From positions 1 through 64,000 of the forward strand of contig SFDZ01000008.1 in assembly GCA_004557405.1 (NCBI GenBank): a stretch of 64,000 nucleotides of DNA, in the 5' to 3' direction. Positions 25,761 to 35,143 of this stretch are shown here, piece by piece; the first letter of the stretch is position 1, and each line of letters begins with the position of its first letter. Both the position numbers and the translations under genes were made by a program. Under the pieces are notes generated by a model. That model did not search any database. It saw nothing but the letters and a program-made list of their open reading frames with translations, and had not been told where the DNA came from. The DNA comes from Bacteroidales bacterium (GTDB lineage Bacteria > Bacteroidota > Bacteroidia > Bacteroidales > Paludibacteraceae).

Positions 25761-28700
25761 ACGATTTGTATCGCCGTGTTATCATTCGCAACAACCGCTT
25801 GAAACGCCTGATCGAAATCAAAGCTCCGGAAGTTATTCTGCGCAACGAAAAACGTATGTTGCAGGAAGCCGTTGACAGCCTGATAGACAACTCGCGTAAG
25901 ACGACGGCTATGAAGAGCGACTCGAACCGTCCGCTGAAATCGTTGTCGGATAGTTTGAAAGGTAAACAAGGTCGTTTCCGTCAAAACTTGCTGGGTAAAC
26001 GTGTTGACTATTCGGCACGCTCGGTTATCGTCGTTGGCCCCGAACTGAAAATGGGCGAATGCGGTTTGCCGAAAGATATGGCTGCCGAATTGTATAAACC
26101 GTTCATTATCCGTAAGTTGATAGAACGCGGTATTGTCAAAACCGTAAAATCGGCCAAAAAAATCATCGACCGCAAAGATCCTGTCGTTTGGGATATTTTG
26201 GAATATGTGATGAAGGGTCACCCTGTGTTGCTGAACCGTGCACCAACGTTGCACCGTTTGGGTATTCAGGCGTTCCAACCGAAAATGATAGAAGGTAAGG
26301 CCATTCAGTTGCATCCGCTGGCATGTACGGCATTCAACGCCGACTTCGATGGCGACCAAATGGCTGTGCATTTGCCGTTGAGCAACGAGGCTGTGCTCGA
26401 AGCACAACTGCTGATGTTGCAATCGCACAACATTCTGAATCCGGCGAATGGCGCACCTATTACAGTGCCGTCGCAGGACATGGTTTTGGGCTTGTACTAC
26501 ATCACCAAACCGCGCAAAGGCGCTAAAGGCGAAGGCATGAAATTCTACTCGCCCGAAGAGGTCGAAATAGCCTACAACGAAAAACAAATCGATGTGCATG
26601 CTATCATATCGGTGCGTGTGAAAGATTTGGACGAAAACGGCAATTTGGTAGAACGCATGGTGGACGAAACTACTGTCGGACGCGTGATTGTGAATAAATA
26701 TGTGCCCGAAGAGTGCGGATTTATCAACCAACTGATTTCGAAAAAATCGTTGCGCGACATCATCTCGTTTGTCATCGAAAAAGCCGGTGTGGCTCGTACC
26801 GCCCAATTCTTGGACGATATTAAAAACCTGGGTTACAAGATGGCGTTTGTCGGCGGTTTGTCGTTCAACTTGTCGGATGTAATCATTCCGGAAGAGAAAG
26901 ATGCGCTTGTACAAAAAGGTTATGACGATGTAGAAGGCATTTTGGCCGACTACAATATGGGTTTCATCACCAATAACGAACGTTATAACAAAATTATTGA
27001 TACATGGACTGAGGTGAACAGTAAGTTGGCCAAAGTCGTTATCGACCGTTTGGCGGCCGACCAACAAGGCTTTAACTCGGTGTACATGATGTTGGATTCG
27101 GGCGCTCGTGGTTCGAAAGAACAGATTCGTCAGTTGTCCGGCATGCGTGGTCTGATGGCCAAACCGCAAAAAGCCGGTGCCGAAGGCGGTCAGATTATCG
27201 AAAACCCGATTTTGTCCAACTTTAAGGAAGGCTTGTCGGTGCAAGAATACTTTATTTCGACGCACGGTGCTCGTAAAGGTTTGGCCGATACGGCGTTGAA
27301 GACGGCCGATGCCGGTTATCTGACCCGTCGTTTGGTCGATGTGTCGCACGATGTTATCATTACCGAAGAGGATTGTGGCACGTTGCGCGGCTTGGTTGCT
27401 ACCGAATTGCGGAACAAAGAACAGGTCGTTTCGTCGTTGTACGAACGCATCTTGGGACGTGTATCGGTACACGATGTGTTCCATCCGCAAACGGGCGAAC
27501 TGATAGTGGCCGCCGGTGACGAAATCACAGAAAAAGAGGCTAAAATTATCCAAGAATCGCCCATTGAACGCGTCGAAATACGTTCGGTGTTGACGTGCGA
27601 ATCGAAACATGGCGTTTGCGCCAAATGCTACGGTCGCAACTTGTCAACAGGTCGTTTGGTCAATCGCGGCGAGGCGGTCGGCGTTATTGCGGCACAATCC
27701 ATCGGTGAGCCCGGTACACAGTTGACACTGCGTACGTTCCACGTCGGTGGTGTGGCATCGAACATTGCTGCCGAATCCAATATGGTATCGAACTACGATG
27801 GTATTTTGTTGATAGACGAGTTGCGCACGGTGCAAGCACAAGATGCCGCCGGCAATGCGTATGATGTAGTTGTCAGCCGTCAGGCCGAAGCGCGCATCAT
27901 CGATGCAAATACCGGCATTTTGTTGTCCACCCCGCAATCCATTGCGTATGGTTCGAAATTGTTCTTCCAAAGCGGTGCTACCGTGAAGAAAGGCGACAAA
28001 ATCTGCGAATGGGACCCGTTCAATGCCGTTATCATCTCGGAAGTTGAGGGTAAACTCGAATTCGAAAATATGATTGAAAACGTAACGTACAAAGTGGAGT
28101 CGGACGAAGCCACCGGTCTGCGCGAACGTATCATCATCGAATCGAAAGAGAAAAACAAAATGCCTGCAGCGCACATCAAAGACAAGAAAGGCGAGATACT
28201 GAAAACGTACAACTTGCCGGTAGGCGCACACTTGGTGGTCGAAGAAAAACAAGCCATCAAAACGGGCGATTTGCTGGTAAAAATACCGCGTGCCGTGGGT
28301 AGCGCCGGCGATATTACCGGTGGTCTGCCGCGTGTAACCGAATTGTTCGAAGCACGTAATCCATCGAATCCGGCCATCGTTGCCGAAATCGACGGCGAAG
28401 TGCTGTTTGGCAAAGTGAAACGTGGTAACCGCGAAATCAGCGTTGTGTCGAAAACGGGCGAAGAGAAGAAATATCTCGTTCCGCTGTCGAAGCAGATACT
28501 TGTGCAGGAGAATGACTATGTGCGTGCCGGAACACCGCTGTCCGACGGCGTGATTACGCCTGCCGACATCTTGGCCATCAAAGGCCCGACGGCTGTACAG
28601 GAATACATTGTTAACGAAGTGCAAGACGTATATCGTCTGCAGGGTGTGAAAATCAACGACAAACATTTCGAAGTGATTGTGCGTCAGATGATGCGCAAGG

Positions 28701-29200
28701 TCGAAATTGCCGAATCGGGCGACACCTGTTTCCTCGAAGGACAAATTGTCGATAAAATCGACTTTAACGAGGCCAACGACCGTATTTGGGGCAAAAAAGT
28801 GGTTGTCGATGCCGGCGATAGCGAAACGTTGCAGGCCGGTCAGATTGTTACCGCCCGCAAATTGCGCGACGAAAACAGCCTGCTGAAACGTCACGACAAA
28901 CGTTTGGTCGAAGTGCGCGATGCCATGCCGGCCACCTCAAGTCAGGTGCTGCAAGGTATTACGCGTGCGGCATTAGGTACCAAGAGCTTTATGTCGGCAG
29001 CGTCGTTCCAAGAGACCACGAAAGTGCTGAACGAAGCCGCTATCAACGCCAAAGTTGACAGATTGGAAGGCATGAAGGAGAACGTGATTGTAGGTCTGCG
29101 GATTCCGGCCGGTACAGGTTTACGCGAGTACGACAAACTTGTGGTGGCCTCGATGGAAGACTACGAGCGTTCGAAAGCTGAACGCGAAACCGAAGCATAA
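25688..29200 (+). CDS. rpoC: RNA polymerase subunit beta', C-terminal part (frameshifted)
   Basis: Beta' homology resumes at 25736 ([20 protein letters not shown]) and runs to the stop at 29198-29200. The ATG at 25688 is only the first in this frame and its first 16 codons are out of the true frame. Key parts are present: the catalytic NADFDGDQM with the three Mg-binding Asp residues, the bridge-helix/trigger-loop region ([40 protein letters not shown]), the second zinc-binding cysteine set ([22 protein letters not shown]) and the C-terminal [10 protein letters not shown]. The two parts together give about 1,420 residues, normal for Bacteroidales. Confidence 0.9.
   Translation: [1170 protein letters not shown]
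25731..25745 (+). other. rpoC: Site of the apparent 19-bp deletion in rpoC
   Basis: In the upstream frame the codons here read Arg-Pro (25731-25736); in the downstream frame Gly-Arg-Phe begins at 25736. The intervening codons for LVPLDG and one further base are absent. No slippery heptamer or pseudoknot is evident that would support programmed frameshifting. Confidence 0.85.
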
Positions 29201-29226
29201 ATCGTTGGTTGTTTTTAATTTACTGG

Positions 29227-29272
29227 ACATCGGGGACGTAAACCATACGCCCTCGATGTTTTTTTTGTTTTT
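29227..29272 (+). terminator. rpoC terminator
   Basis: Stem ACATCG-GGG-CGTA (29227 on) pairs with TACG-CCC-CGATGT (ending 29259) around AACCA, then a run of eight T, a G and more T. Strong intrinsic terminator for the rpl-rpoBC transcript. Confidence 0.85.
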
Positions 29273-29284
29273 ATTGACCGAAAA

Positions 29285-29316
29285 TTTGGCAGAATGAAAA
29301 AAAATGCGTAACTTTG
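29285..29316 (+). promoter_or_regulatory. Promoter of rimP-nusA-infB
   Basis: TTTG (29285-29288), 20-base spacer, TAACTTTG (29309-29316): a perfect consensus; leader about 83 nt. Confidence 0.85.
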
Positions 29317-29329
29317 CAACGTTGATGGA

Positions 29330-29355
29330 GTAGGGGACTTGACAAAGTCCCCTAC
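29330..29355 (+). promoter_or_regulatory. Perfect 11-bp leader hairpin before rimP
   Basis: GTAGGGGACTT pairs perfectly with AAGTCCCCTAC around the tetraloop GACA, about 10 nt from the predicted 5' end. No T-run follows (GCTATTGAT), so it is not a terminator. It may protect the mRNA or bind a regulator. Confidence 0.7.
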
Positions 29356-29403
29356 GCTATTGATAAAGCCACAGAATTTGATAATAAAAAAGCACTTTAG
29401 TGT

Positions 29404-29868
29404 ATGATAGACAAGCAGTTAGTTGAAACGATAGTAACTGAAAAATTGGTTGGTACGGATTGCTTTTTGGTCGATGTGTCGGTGTCGTCGGACAATGTGA
29501 TTGTAGTCGAAATTGACAACGAAACCGGTATCGACATCGATTTTTGTGTGGAACTGAGCCGCCATATCGAATCGAGGCTTGACCGCGATGCCGAAGATTT
29601 TGAGTTGGAAGTTGGTTCGGCCGGTCTGACGGCGCCCTTCAAAGTACAGGGACAATATCGCAAAAATGTGGGGCATGAGGTTGAACTGCTGACCAAAGAT
29701 GGTCGTAAGTTGTCGGGTGTGTTGAGCGCCGTGTCTGACGATACGTTTGCCGTGGACATCACCACGATGGTGAAACCCGAAGGCGCCAAACGCAAAATAC
29801 CGCAAACCGATACGCTGACCTTTGCTTACGCTGACGTAAAACAAGTGCGCGCCGTGCTGAAGGTGTGA
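29404..29868 (+). CDS. rimP: Ribosome maturation factor RimP
   Basis: A 154-residue RimP needed for 30S subunit maturation. The N-terminal domain shows FLVDVSVSSDNVIVVEIDNE, CVELSRHIESRLD and FELEVGSAGLTAPFKV (the EVSSPG-like signature, here EVGSAG); the C-terminal Sm-like domain spans about residues 85-150. Length is typical. First gene of rimP-nusA-infB, an operon order conserved across bacteria. Confidence 0.93.
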   Translation: MIDKQLVETIVTEKLVGTDCFLVDVSVSSDNVIVVEIDNETGIDIDFCVELSRHIESRLDRDAEDFELEVGSAGLTAPFKVQGQYRKNVGHEVELLTKDGRKLSGVLSAVSDDTFAVDITTMVKPEGAKRKIPQTDTLTFAYADVKQVRAVLKV

Positions 29869-29926
29869 TTTGTAAATAGTTGATTTTGAAAGAAGTAAAA
29901 AACGTATAATATATCAAATAAAAATT

Positions 29927-31183
29927 ATGGCACGAAAAGAAAATGTCAATTTGATTGACACATTCGCAGAATTTAAGGAGTTGAAGAACATTGATCGCTC
30001 GACGATGATTTCCATATTGGAAGAATCGTTCCGTAGTGTGATTGCCAAAATGTTCGGCTCGGATAAGAATTACGACGTGATTATCAATCCCGACAAGGGC
30101 GATTGCGAAATATTTCGTAATCGTATCGTGGTAGAAGACGGCATGGTGAAAAACCCGAACACCGAAATTTCGTTGTCCGAGGCCAAACAAATCGAGGACG
30201 ATTACGAAGTCGGCGAAGAAGTTACCGACCAAGTGGATTTTATGCAGTTTGGTCGTCGTGTGGTGCTGAATTTGCGCCAAATTCTGGCCACGAAAATCAT
30301 GGATTTGCAAAAAGAGGCTCTTTATTCGCAATACAGCGAATTGGTTGGCCTTGTGGTAACGGGCGAAGTGTATCAGGTGTGGAAAAAAGAGGTATTGCTG
30401 CTCGACGACGATGGCAACGAGATGTTGTTGCCGAAAGATGCACAAATTCCGACCGATTTTTTCCGCAAAGGCGATGTCGTTCGTGCTATTGTCGATCACG
30501 TTGACAATCAGAACAATAATCCCAAAATTTATCTGTCGCGCATATCGCCCGAATTTTTGGAGCGTTTGTTCGAGATAGAGGTTCCTGAAGTGCACGATGG
30601 CTTGATTACCATCAAAAAAATAGCGCGCATTCCCGGCGAACGCGCCAAAGTGGCTGTGGAGTCGTACGACGACCGCATCGATCCGGTAGGCGCCTGCGTG
30701 GGCGTGAAAGGCGCTCGTATTCACGGCATTGTGCGCGAACTGCGTAACGAGAGCATCGATGTGATAAACTACACGAACAACCTTGGATTGTTTATCTCGC
30801 GTGCGTTGGGTCCTGCAAAAATCACAGCCATCGAATTCGACCACGAGAACAAAAAAGCGAGTGTTTACATCAAGCCCGAAGAGGTGTCGCTGGCTATCGG
30901 TAAAGGCGGCTCGAATATTAAATTGGCAACCATGTTAAGTGGTTATACCATAGAGGTTTACCGCGACGATGCTACATTGGAACACGATAGCGATGATATC
31001 TATTTGGACGAATTTAACGACGAAATCGATCAGTGGGTTATCGATGCACTGAAAGCGGTTGGTTGCGATACGGCGAAAGCGGTGTTGGCTATTCCGCGCG
31101 ATGAGTTGATAACTCGTACCGATTTGGAAGAAGAGACTATCGACGATGTGCTGCGCATATTGCAAGCCGAGTTCGAGGATTGA
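29927..31183 (+). CDS. nusA: Transcription factor NusA
   Basis: A 418-residue NusA that modulates pausing, termination and antitermination. The N-terminal polymerase-binding domain (LIDTFAEFKELKNIDRSTMI) is followed by S1 (about 130-200), KH1 and KH2 domains (VGACVGVKGARIHGIVRELR; LAIGKGGSNIKLA) and an acidic C-terminus with a short helix-hairpin segment (WVIDALKAVGCDTAKAVL). The KH GxxG motifs are intact (GVKG, GKGG). It lies between rimP and infB. Confidence 0.96.
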   Translation: MARKENVNLIDTFAEFKELKNIDRSTMISILEESFRSVIAKMFGSDKNYDVIINPDKGDCEIFRNRIVVEDGMVKNPNTEISLSEAKQIEDDYEVGEEVTDQVDFMQFGRRVVLNLRQILATKIMDLQKEALYSQYSELVGLVVTGEVYQVWKKEVLLLDDDGNEMLLPKDAQIPTDFFRKGDVVRAIVDHVDNQNNNPKIYLSRISPEFLERLFEIEVPEVHDGLITIKKIARIPGERAKVAVESYDDRIDPVGACVGVKGARIHGIVRELRNESIDVINYTNNLGLFISRALGPAKITAIEFDHENKKASVYIKPEEVSLAIGKGGSNIKLATMLSGYTIEVYRDDATLEHDSDDIYLDEFNDEIDQWVIDALKAVGCDTAKAVLAIPRDELITRTDLEEETIDDVLRILQAEFED

Positions 31184-31282
31184 TCGTCTGCAAAGCAGAT
31201 TGCCGTTGATGGCGCATTTTTTGGGGGATACCAAGTATTACAAACAGAGAAAAACAGTTTATTGAAAAAAGAAAATTTACGT

Positions 31283-34021
31283 ATGGCACGATTAAGACAG
31301 GTTATTATAAAATTGAACATCGGACTGGCGAGGGCGGTCGAGTTTTTGAATAGCAAGGGCGGCAATTTCGATGATGACAATCCCAATGCAAAATTGACGA
31401 GCGAGCAGGAACAGATGCTGCTGCGCGAATTCGGTACCGACGAAATGATCAAACAAGAATCGGACCGGTTGATGCAGGAGCGTATCGAAAAAGAACGCGA
31501 GAAAGAAGAAGTCAAACAAGATAAAGCGGAAGAACCCAAACCGGTCGAAGAGATTGTTATCAGCGTTGAACTCCCGCACTTGAAGCCTGTGGCGACAATC
31601 GATTTGGATGCTGTTGGTAAACCGGCCGTCAAAACCGAAGAGAAACCTGTCGCACCGGTAGAAACACCTAAACCGGCACCGCAGCCCGAGCAGGAAAAGC
31701 CGGTCGAGGCACCTGCTGAACCGCGCCGTGAAGCGCAGCCCGACGAGGTGTTTACCTATCGCAAGGTGGAATTTGAAAATAACCTGAAGATGGTGGGCAA
31801 AATTGATTTGAACGCCATCAACGATGCTACGCGCCCGACCAAAAAATCGAAAGATGCCAAACGTAAAGACCGCGTCGAAAAACCAACGGCCAAGGCGACG
31901 GCGCCATCGGCTCCGGCCAAAAAAGAAGAGATATTCCGTACGGATATCCCGCAACTCGACGGCCCGCACACTGTCGGCAAAATTGCTTTGACCGACGAGC
32001 CCGGATCGCGCAAAAAACGTAAACGCATCGGCAAAAACGAACGTGTCGATATAAATAAAGTGTCGGGCGGTGTGCGCGACAAGAAAAATAAACGCTCGAT
32101 ACATGTGGCGAACGTCAGCGAGGAAGATGTCGCTTTGCAGATAAAGGAAACGCTGGCGCGCCTGACCGAAAATAAACGCAGCAACAAAAAAGCCGCCGAC
32201 TATCGTAAAAACAAACGCGAAGCCGTGGCGCAACGTCAGCAGGAGCAAGCCGCCGCCGAACGCCGCGCCGAAGGCATACTGAAATTGACCGAATTTGTAA
32301 CAGCCAACGATTTGGCTACGATGATGAATGTGCCTGTAACACAGGTAATTCAGACTTGTTTCAACTTGGGATTGTTCGTCTCGATAAACCAACGTTTGGA
32401 CGCCGAAACCATCAATATTGTAGCCGATGAATTTGGCTTCAAGACCGAATTCGTCAGTGCCGATGTAGCGCATGCCATCGAGGAAGATGCTGATCGTCCC
32501 GAGGATTTGCAACCGCGTTCGCCGATTGTAACGGTTATGGGACACGTCGATCATGGTAAAACATCGCTGTTGGACTATATCCGCAAATCGAATGTCATTG
32601 CCGGCGAGGCCGGTGGCATTACACAGCATATCGGCGCCTACAATGTGAAACTTGACGATGGTCGTCATATCACGTTTTTGGATACGCCGGGACACGAGGC
32701 CTTCACGGCGATGCGTGCGCGTGGTGCCAAAGTTACCGATATTGCCATTATCATTGTGGCGGCCGACGACGGTGTGATGCCGCAAACGGTCGAGGCTATC
32801 AATCATGCGTCGGCAGCAGGCGTACCGATAGTGTTTGCCATCAACAAGGTGGACAAACCGAATGCCAATCCCGATAAAATCAAAGAAGAATTGGCCAATA
32901 TGAATTATATGGTCGAGGAGTGGGGCGGTAAGTACCAATCGCAAGACATTTCGGCCAAAAAAGGTCTTGGCGTGAAAGAATTGCTCGAGAAAGTGTTGCT
33001 CGAGGCCGATTTGCTCGATTTGAAAGCCAATCCGAATCGTAAGGCGTCGGGGTCAGTTATCGAATCGACGTTGGACAAAGGACGTGGCTATGTGGCTACC
33101 GTGTTGGTGAGCAACGGCACGTTGCATGTGGGCGATGTGGTGCTGGCCGGTACGGCTTACGGGCGCATCAAAGCCATGTTCAACGAGCGCAATCAACGCA
33201 TCAAAGAGGCCAAACCGTCCGAACCGGTTATCATTCTTGGTTTGAACGGCGCTCCACAGGCCGGCGACAACTTTAATGTATTCGACCAAGACCACGAGGC
33301 ACGCGACATTGCAGCGCGTCGCGAACAATTGGCGCGCGAACAGAGTTTGCGCACATCGAAACACCTTACGCTCGAGGAACTTGGGCGTCGTCGGGCTTTG
33401 GGCGATTTCCACGAACTGAACGTCATTGTGAAAGGCGATGTCGATGGTTCGATCGAGGCTTTGTCCGATTCGTTGATAAAACTATCGACGCCGGAGGTGC
33501 AAGTGAATGTGATTCACAAGGCTGTGGGACAGATTTCGGAATCGGATGTGATGTTGGCTGCAGCATCGAATGCCATTATCATCGGTTTCCAAGTGCGCCC
33601 GTCGGCCGATGCACGCAAAACTGCCGAACGCGAGGAAGTCGATATTCGCTTGTACTCAATCATTTACGATGCTATCGAGGAGTTGAAAGCCGCTATGGAA
33701 GGATTGCTCTCGCCCGAAATCAAGGAAGAGATAACGGCAACGCTCGAAATTCGCGAGACATTCAAAATCAGCAAGGTTGGCACTGTGGCCGGCTGTATGG
33801 TGAAAGAGGGCAAAATCGCACGTTCCAACAAAGTGCGCCTCATTCGCGATGGCATCGTGGTTTACACCGGCGATTTGGCTTCGCTCAAACGTATGAAAGA
33901 CGACGTGAAGGAGGTGGCCAGCGGCTTTGAATGCGGCTTGAATATTGCCAATTACAACGACATCAAAGTGGGCGATATTATCGAAGGCTTTGTCGAAGTC
34001 GAAGTGAAAAAGACGCTGTAA
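31283..34021 (+). CDS. infB: Translation initiation factor IF-2
   Basis: A 912-residue IF-2 that brings initiator tRNA to the ribosome. The N-terminus (MARLRQVIIKLNIGLARAVE) is the usual IF2_N-like helical element. A long charged Lys/Glu/Pro-rich linker (about 55-300) precedes IF2_N and the GTPase domain: G1 GHVDHGKTSL, G3 DTPGHEAFTAMRARG, G4 NKVD. Domains II-IV end with GFECGLNIANYNDIKVGDII. The ATG at 31283 is chosen over an in-frame TTG at 31262, which adds seven residues. Downstream hairpin at 34055. Confidence 0.97.
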   Translation: MARLRQVIIKLNIGLARAVEFLNSKGGNFDDDNPNAKLTSEQEQMLLREFGTDEMIKQESDRLMQERIEKEREKEEVKQDKAEEPKPVEEIVISVELPHLKPVATIDLDAVGKPAVKTEEKPVAPVETPKPAPQPEQEKPVEAPAEPRREAQPDEVFTYRKVEFENNLKMVGKIDLNAINDATRPTKKSKDAKRKDRVEKPTAKATAPSAPAKKEEIFRTDIPQLDGPHTVGKIALTDEPGSRKKRKRIGKNERVDINKVSGGVRDKKNKRSIHVANVSEEDVALQIKETLARLTENKRSNKKAADYRKNKREAVAQRQQEQAAAERRAEGILKLTEFVTANDLATMMNVPVTQVIQTCFNLGLFVSINQRLDAETINIVADEFGFKTEFVSADVAHAIEEDADRPEDLQPRSPIVTVMGHVDHGKTSLLDYIRKSNVIAGEAGGITQHIGAYNVKLDDGRHITFLDTPGHEAFTAMRARGAKVTDIAIIIVAADDGVMPQTVEAINHASAAGVPIVFAINKVDKPNANPDKIKEELANMNYMVEEWGGKYQSQDISAKKGLGVKELLEKVLLEADLLDLKANPNRKASGSVIESTLDKGRGYVATVLVSNGTLHVGDVVLAGTAYGRIKAMFNERNQRIKEAKPSEPVIILGLNGAPQAGDNFNVFDQDHEARDIAARREQLAREQSLRTSKHLTLEELGRRRALGDFHELNVIVKGDVDGSIEALSDSLIKLSTPEVQVNVIHKAVGQISESDVMLAAASNAIIIGFQVRPSADARKTAEREEVDIRLYSIIYDAIEELKAAMEGLLSPEIKEEITATLEIRETFKISKVGTVAGCMVKEGKIARSNKVRLIRDGIVVYTGDLASLKRMKDDVKEVASGFECGLNIANYNDIKVGDIIEGFVEVEVKKTL

Positions 34022-34054
34022 ACTATTGATAGACAGTGTATTCCTGTATTTTTC

Positions 34055-34086
34055 TTGGCACGGGTTTTCGGATTCGTGCCAATTTG
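34055..34086 (+). terminator. Hairpin after infB
   Basis: TTGGCACG (34055-34062) pairs perfectly with CGTGCCAA (34075-34082), followed by TTTG only. Probable, though weak, terminator of the rimP operon. Confidence 0.55.
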
Positions 34087-34106
34087 TATAACGCTACATT
34101 GTAACT

Positions 34107-34655
34107 ATGTCGATAATTGATATTATATTGCTGATACCGTTGGCTTATGGCCTGATTCGTGGTTTGTTTCGCGGTTTTTTCAAGGAGATTGCTTCGGTGG
34201 TCGGAATTGTGTTGGGCATGTGGGCAGCGCGGGCGTTTGCGCCGGCTTTGGCCGATTGGTTTGCTACGCTGTGCGATTATGCGCAGACGGTATTGTTGCC
34301 GGCGGCCTATCTCGTTATATTTTTGGCGGTGGCCGTAGTGCTGCGGGTGTTGGCATTCTGTTTGGAAAAACTATTCAGTTTTGCGGCATTGGGTTGGTTG
34401 AACAAATTGGCAGGCGCCGCTTTTGGCCTGCTGAAAATGTGGCTGATTTTGGGCGTGTGCGTGTTGTGCTTCGACACGATGAATGCGCATGTGCGCATGG
34501 TCGAGCAGTCCACTATCGACGAATCGGTGCTGTATGAACCCACTAAAATGTCGATAGATAGGTGTTTACCATTCCTGCTGCCCGAAACATTGATGCAGCA
34601 AATGGACAACGCCCGGCAACAAGGTGTCAATCGTTTGCAACAATCTATTTTTTGA
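34107..34655 (+). CDS. CvpA family inner membrane protein
   Basis: A 182-residue protein with four hydrophobic helices (about residues 4-20, 28-50, 65-88 and 100-125) and a hydrophilic C-terminal tail. The start MSIIDIILLIPLAYGLIRGL with FRGFFKEIASVVGIVLGMW matches the CvpA family, named for a role in colicin V production in E. coli and linked to envelope stress; its biochemical function is not known. The next gene begins 14 bases after the stop, so they are probably cotranscribed with nspC. Confidence 0.85.
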   Translation: MSIIDIILLIPLAYGLIRGLFRGFFKEIASVVGIVLGMWAARAFAPALADWFATLCDYAQTVLLPAAYLVIFLAVAVVLRVLAFCLEKLFSFAALGWLNKLAGAAFGLLKMWLILGVCVLCFDTMNAHVRMVEQSTIDESVLYEPTKMSIDRCLPFLLPETLMQQMDNARQQGVNRLQQSIF

Positions 34656-34669
34656 CGGAGAGTAAATTT

Positions 34670-35143
34670 ATGAAACACCTTTTGTGTGCTTTGTTGTTGA
34701 TGATTGCGGTGGATTTGTCGGCAAGCGCCGTCAACGATTGTTCGCGTGGCAAAGTCGATTGTCGTGGTGCTTGCGGCATGATGGTCGATGCTAATGGCGA
34801 TGGTTTTTGCGACCGTGGCGGTTTGTCGCGTACGGCCGATTATTGGGTGCTCGAAATTGCATTGGGCTTGTTGGCGTTGTATCTGGTCTCGACCATCTTG
34901 TCGGCCAAAAAAGTGTATTCCAAAAGCGTACATCGCAAAATTTGGAACTATGCTTTGCTGATAACGTTTCTAGTATCGGGGCTGTTGGGTTTGTGGTTGG
35001 CCGTTGTTGTGCGTTATGGCATTTCTGTGTCCGATTATCATGCGTGGCTGGTGTGGCATGTCAATGTCGGCATCGCCATGGCGCTCGTCGGTGTGATACA
35101 TTGTGTTTGGCACTTGCGTTACTATTTCCCTTGCAAAAAATGA
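34670..35143 (+). CDS. Small membrane protein with Cys-rich EF-hand-like ectodomain
   Basis: A 157-residue protein. A signal peptide (MKHLLCALLLMIAVDLSASA) precedes a short Cys-rich segment, DCSRGKVDCRGACGMMVDA followed by NGDGFCDRGG, with four or five Cys and a DANGDGFCD loop like a single EF-hand/dockerin calcium site. Three transmembrane helices follow (about 60-80, 95-117, 128-150). The last two carry His residues in the pattern YHAWLVWHVNVGIAMALVGV and HCVWHLRYYF, resembling DUF4405-type putative haem or quinone binding. Function unknown. GGAGAG lies 9 bases before the ATG. Its stop overlaps the nspC start, so translation may be coupled. Confidence 0.7.
   Translation: MKHLLCALLLMIAVDLSASAVNDCSRGKVDCRGACGMMVDANGDGFCDRGGLSRTADYWVLEIALGLLALYLVSTILSAKKVYSKSVHRKIWNYALLITFLVSGLLGLWLAVVVRYGISVSDYHAWLVWHVNVGIAMALVGVIHCVWHLRYYFPCKK

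Noticed and set aside
29330..29355. The rimP leader hairpin as a terminator
   Set aside because: No T-run follows and it lies between a perfect promoter and the gene.
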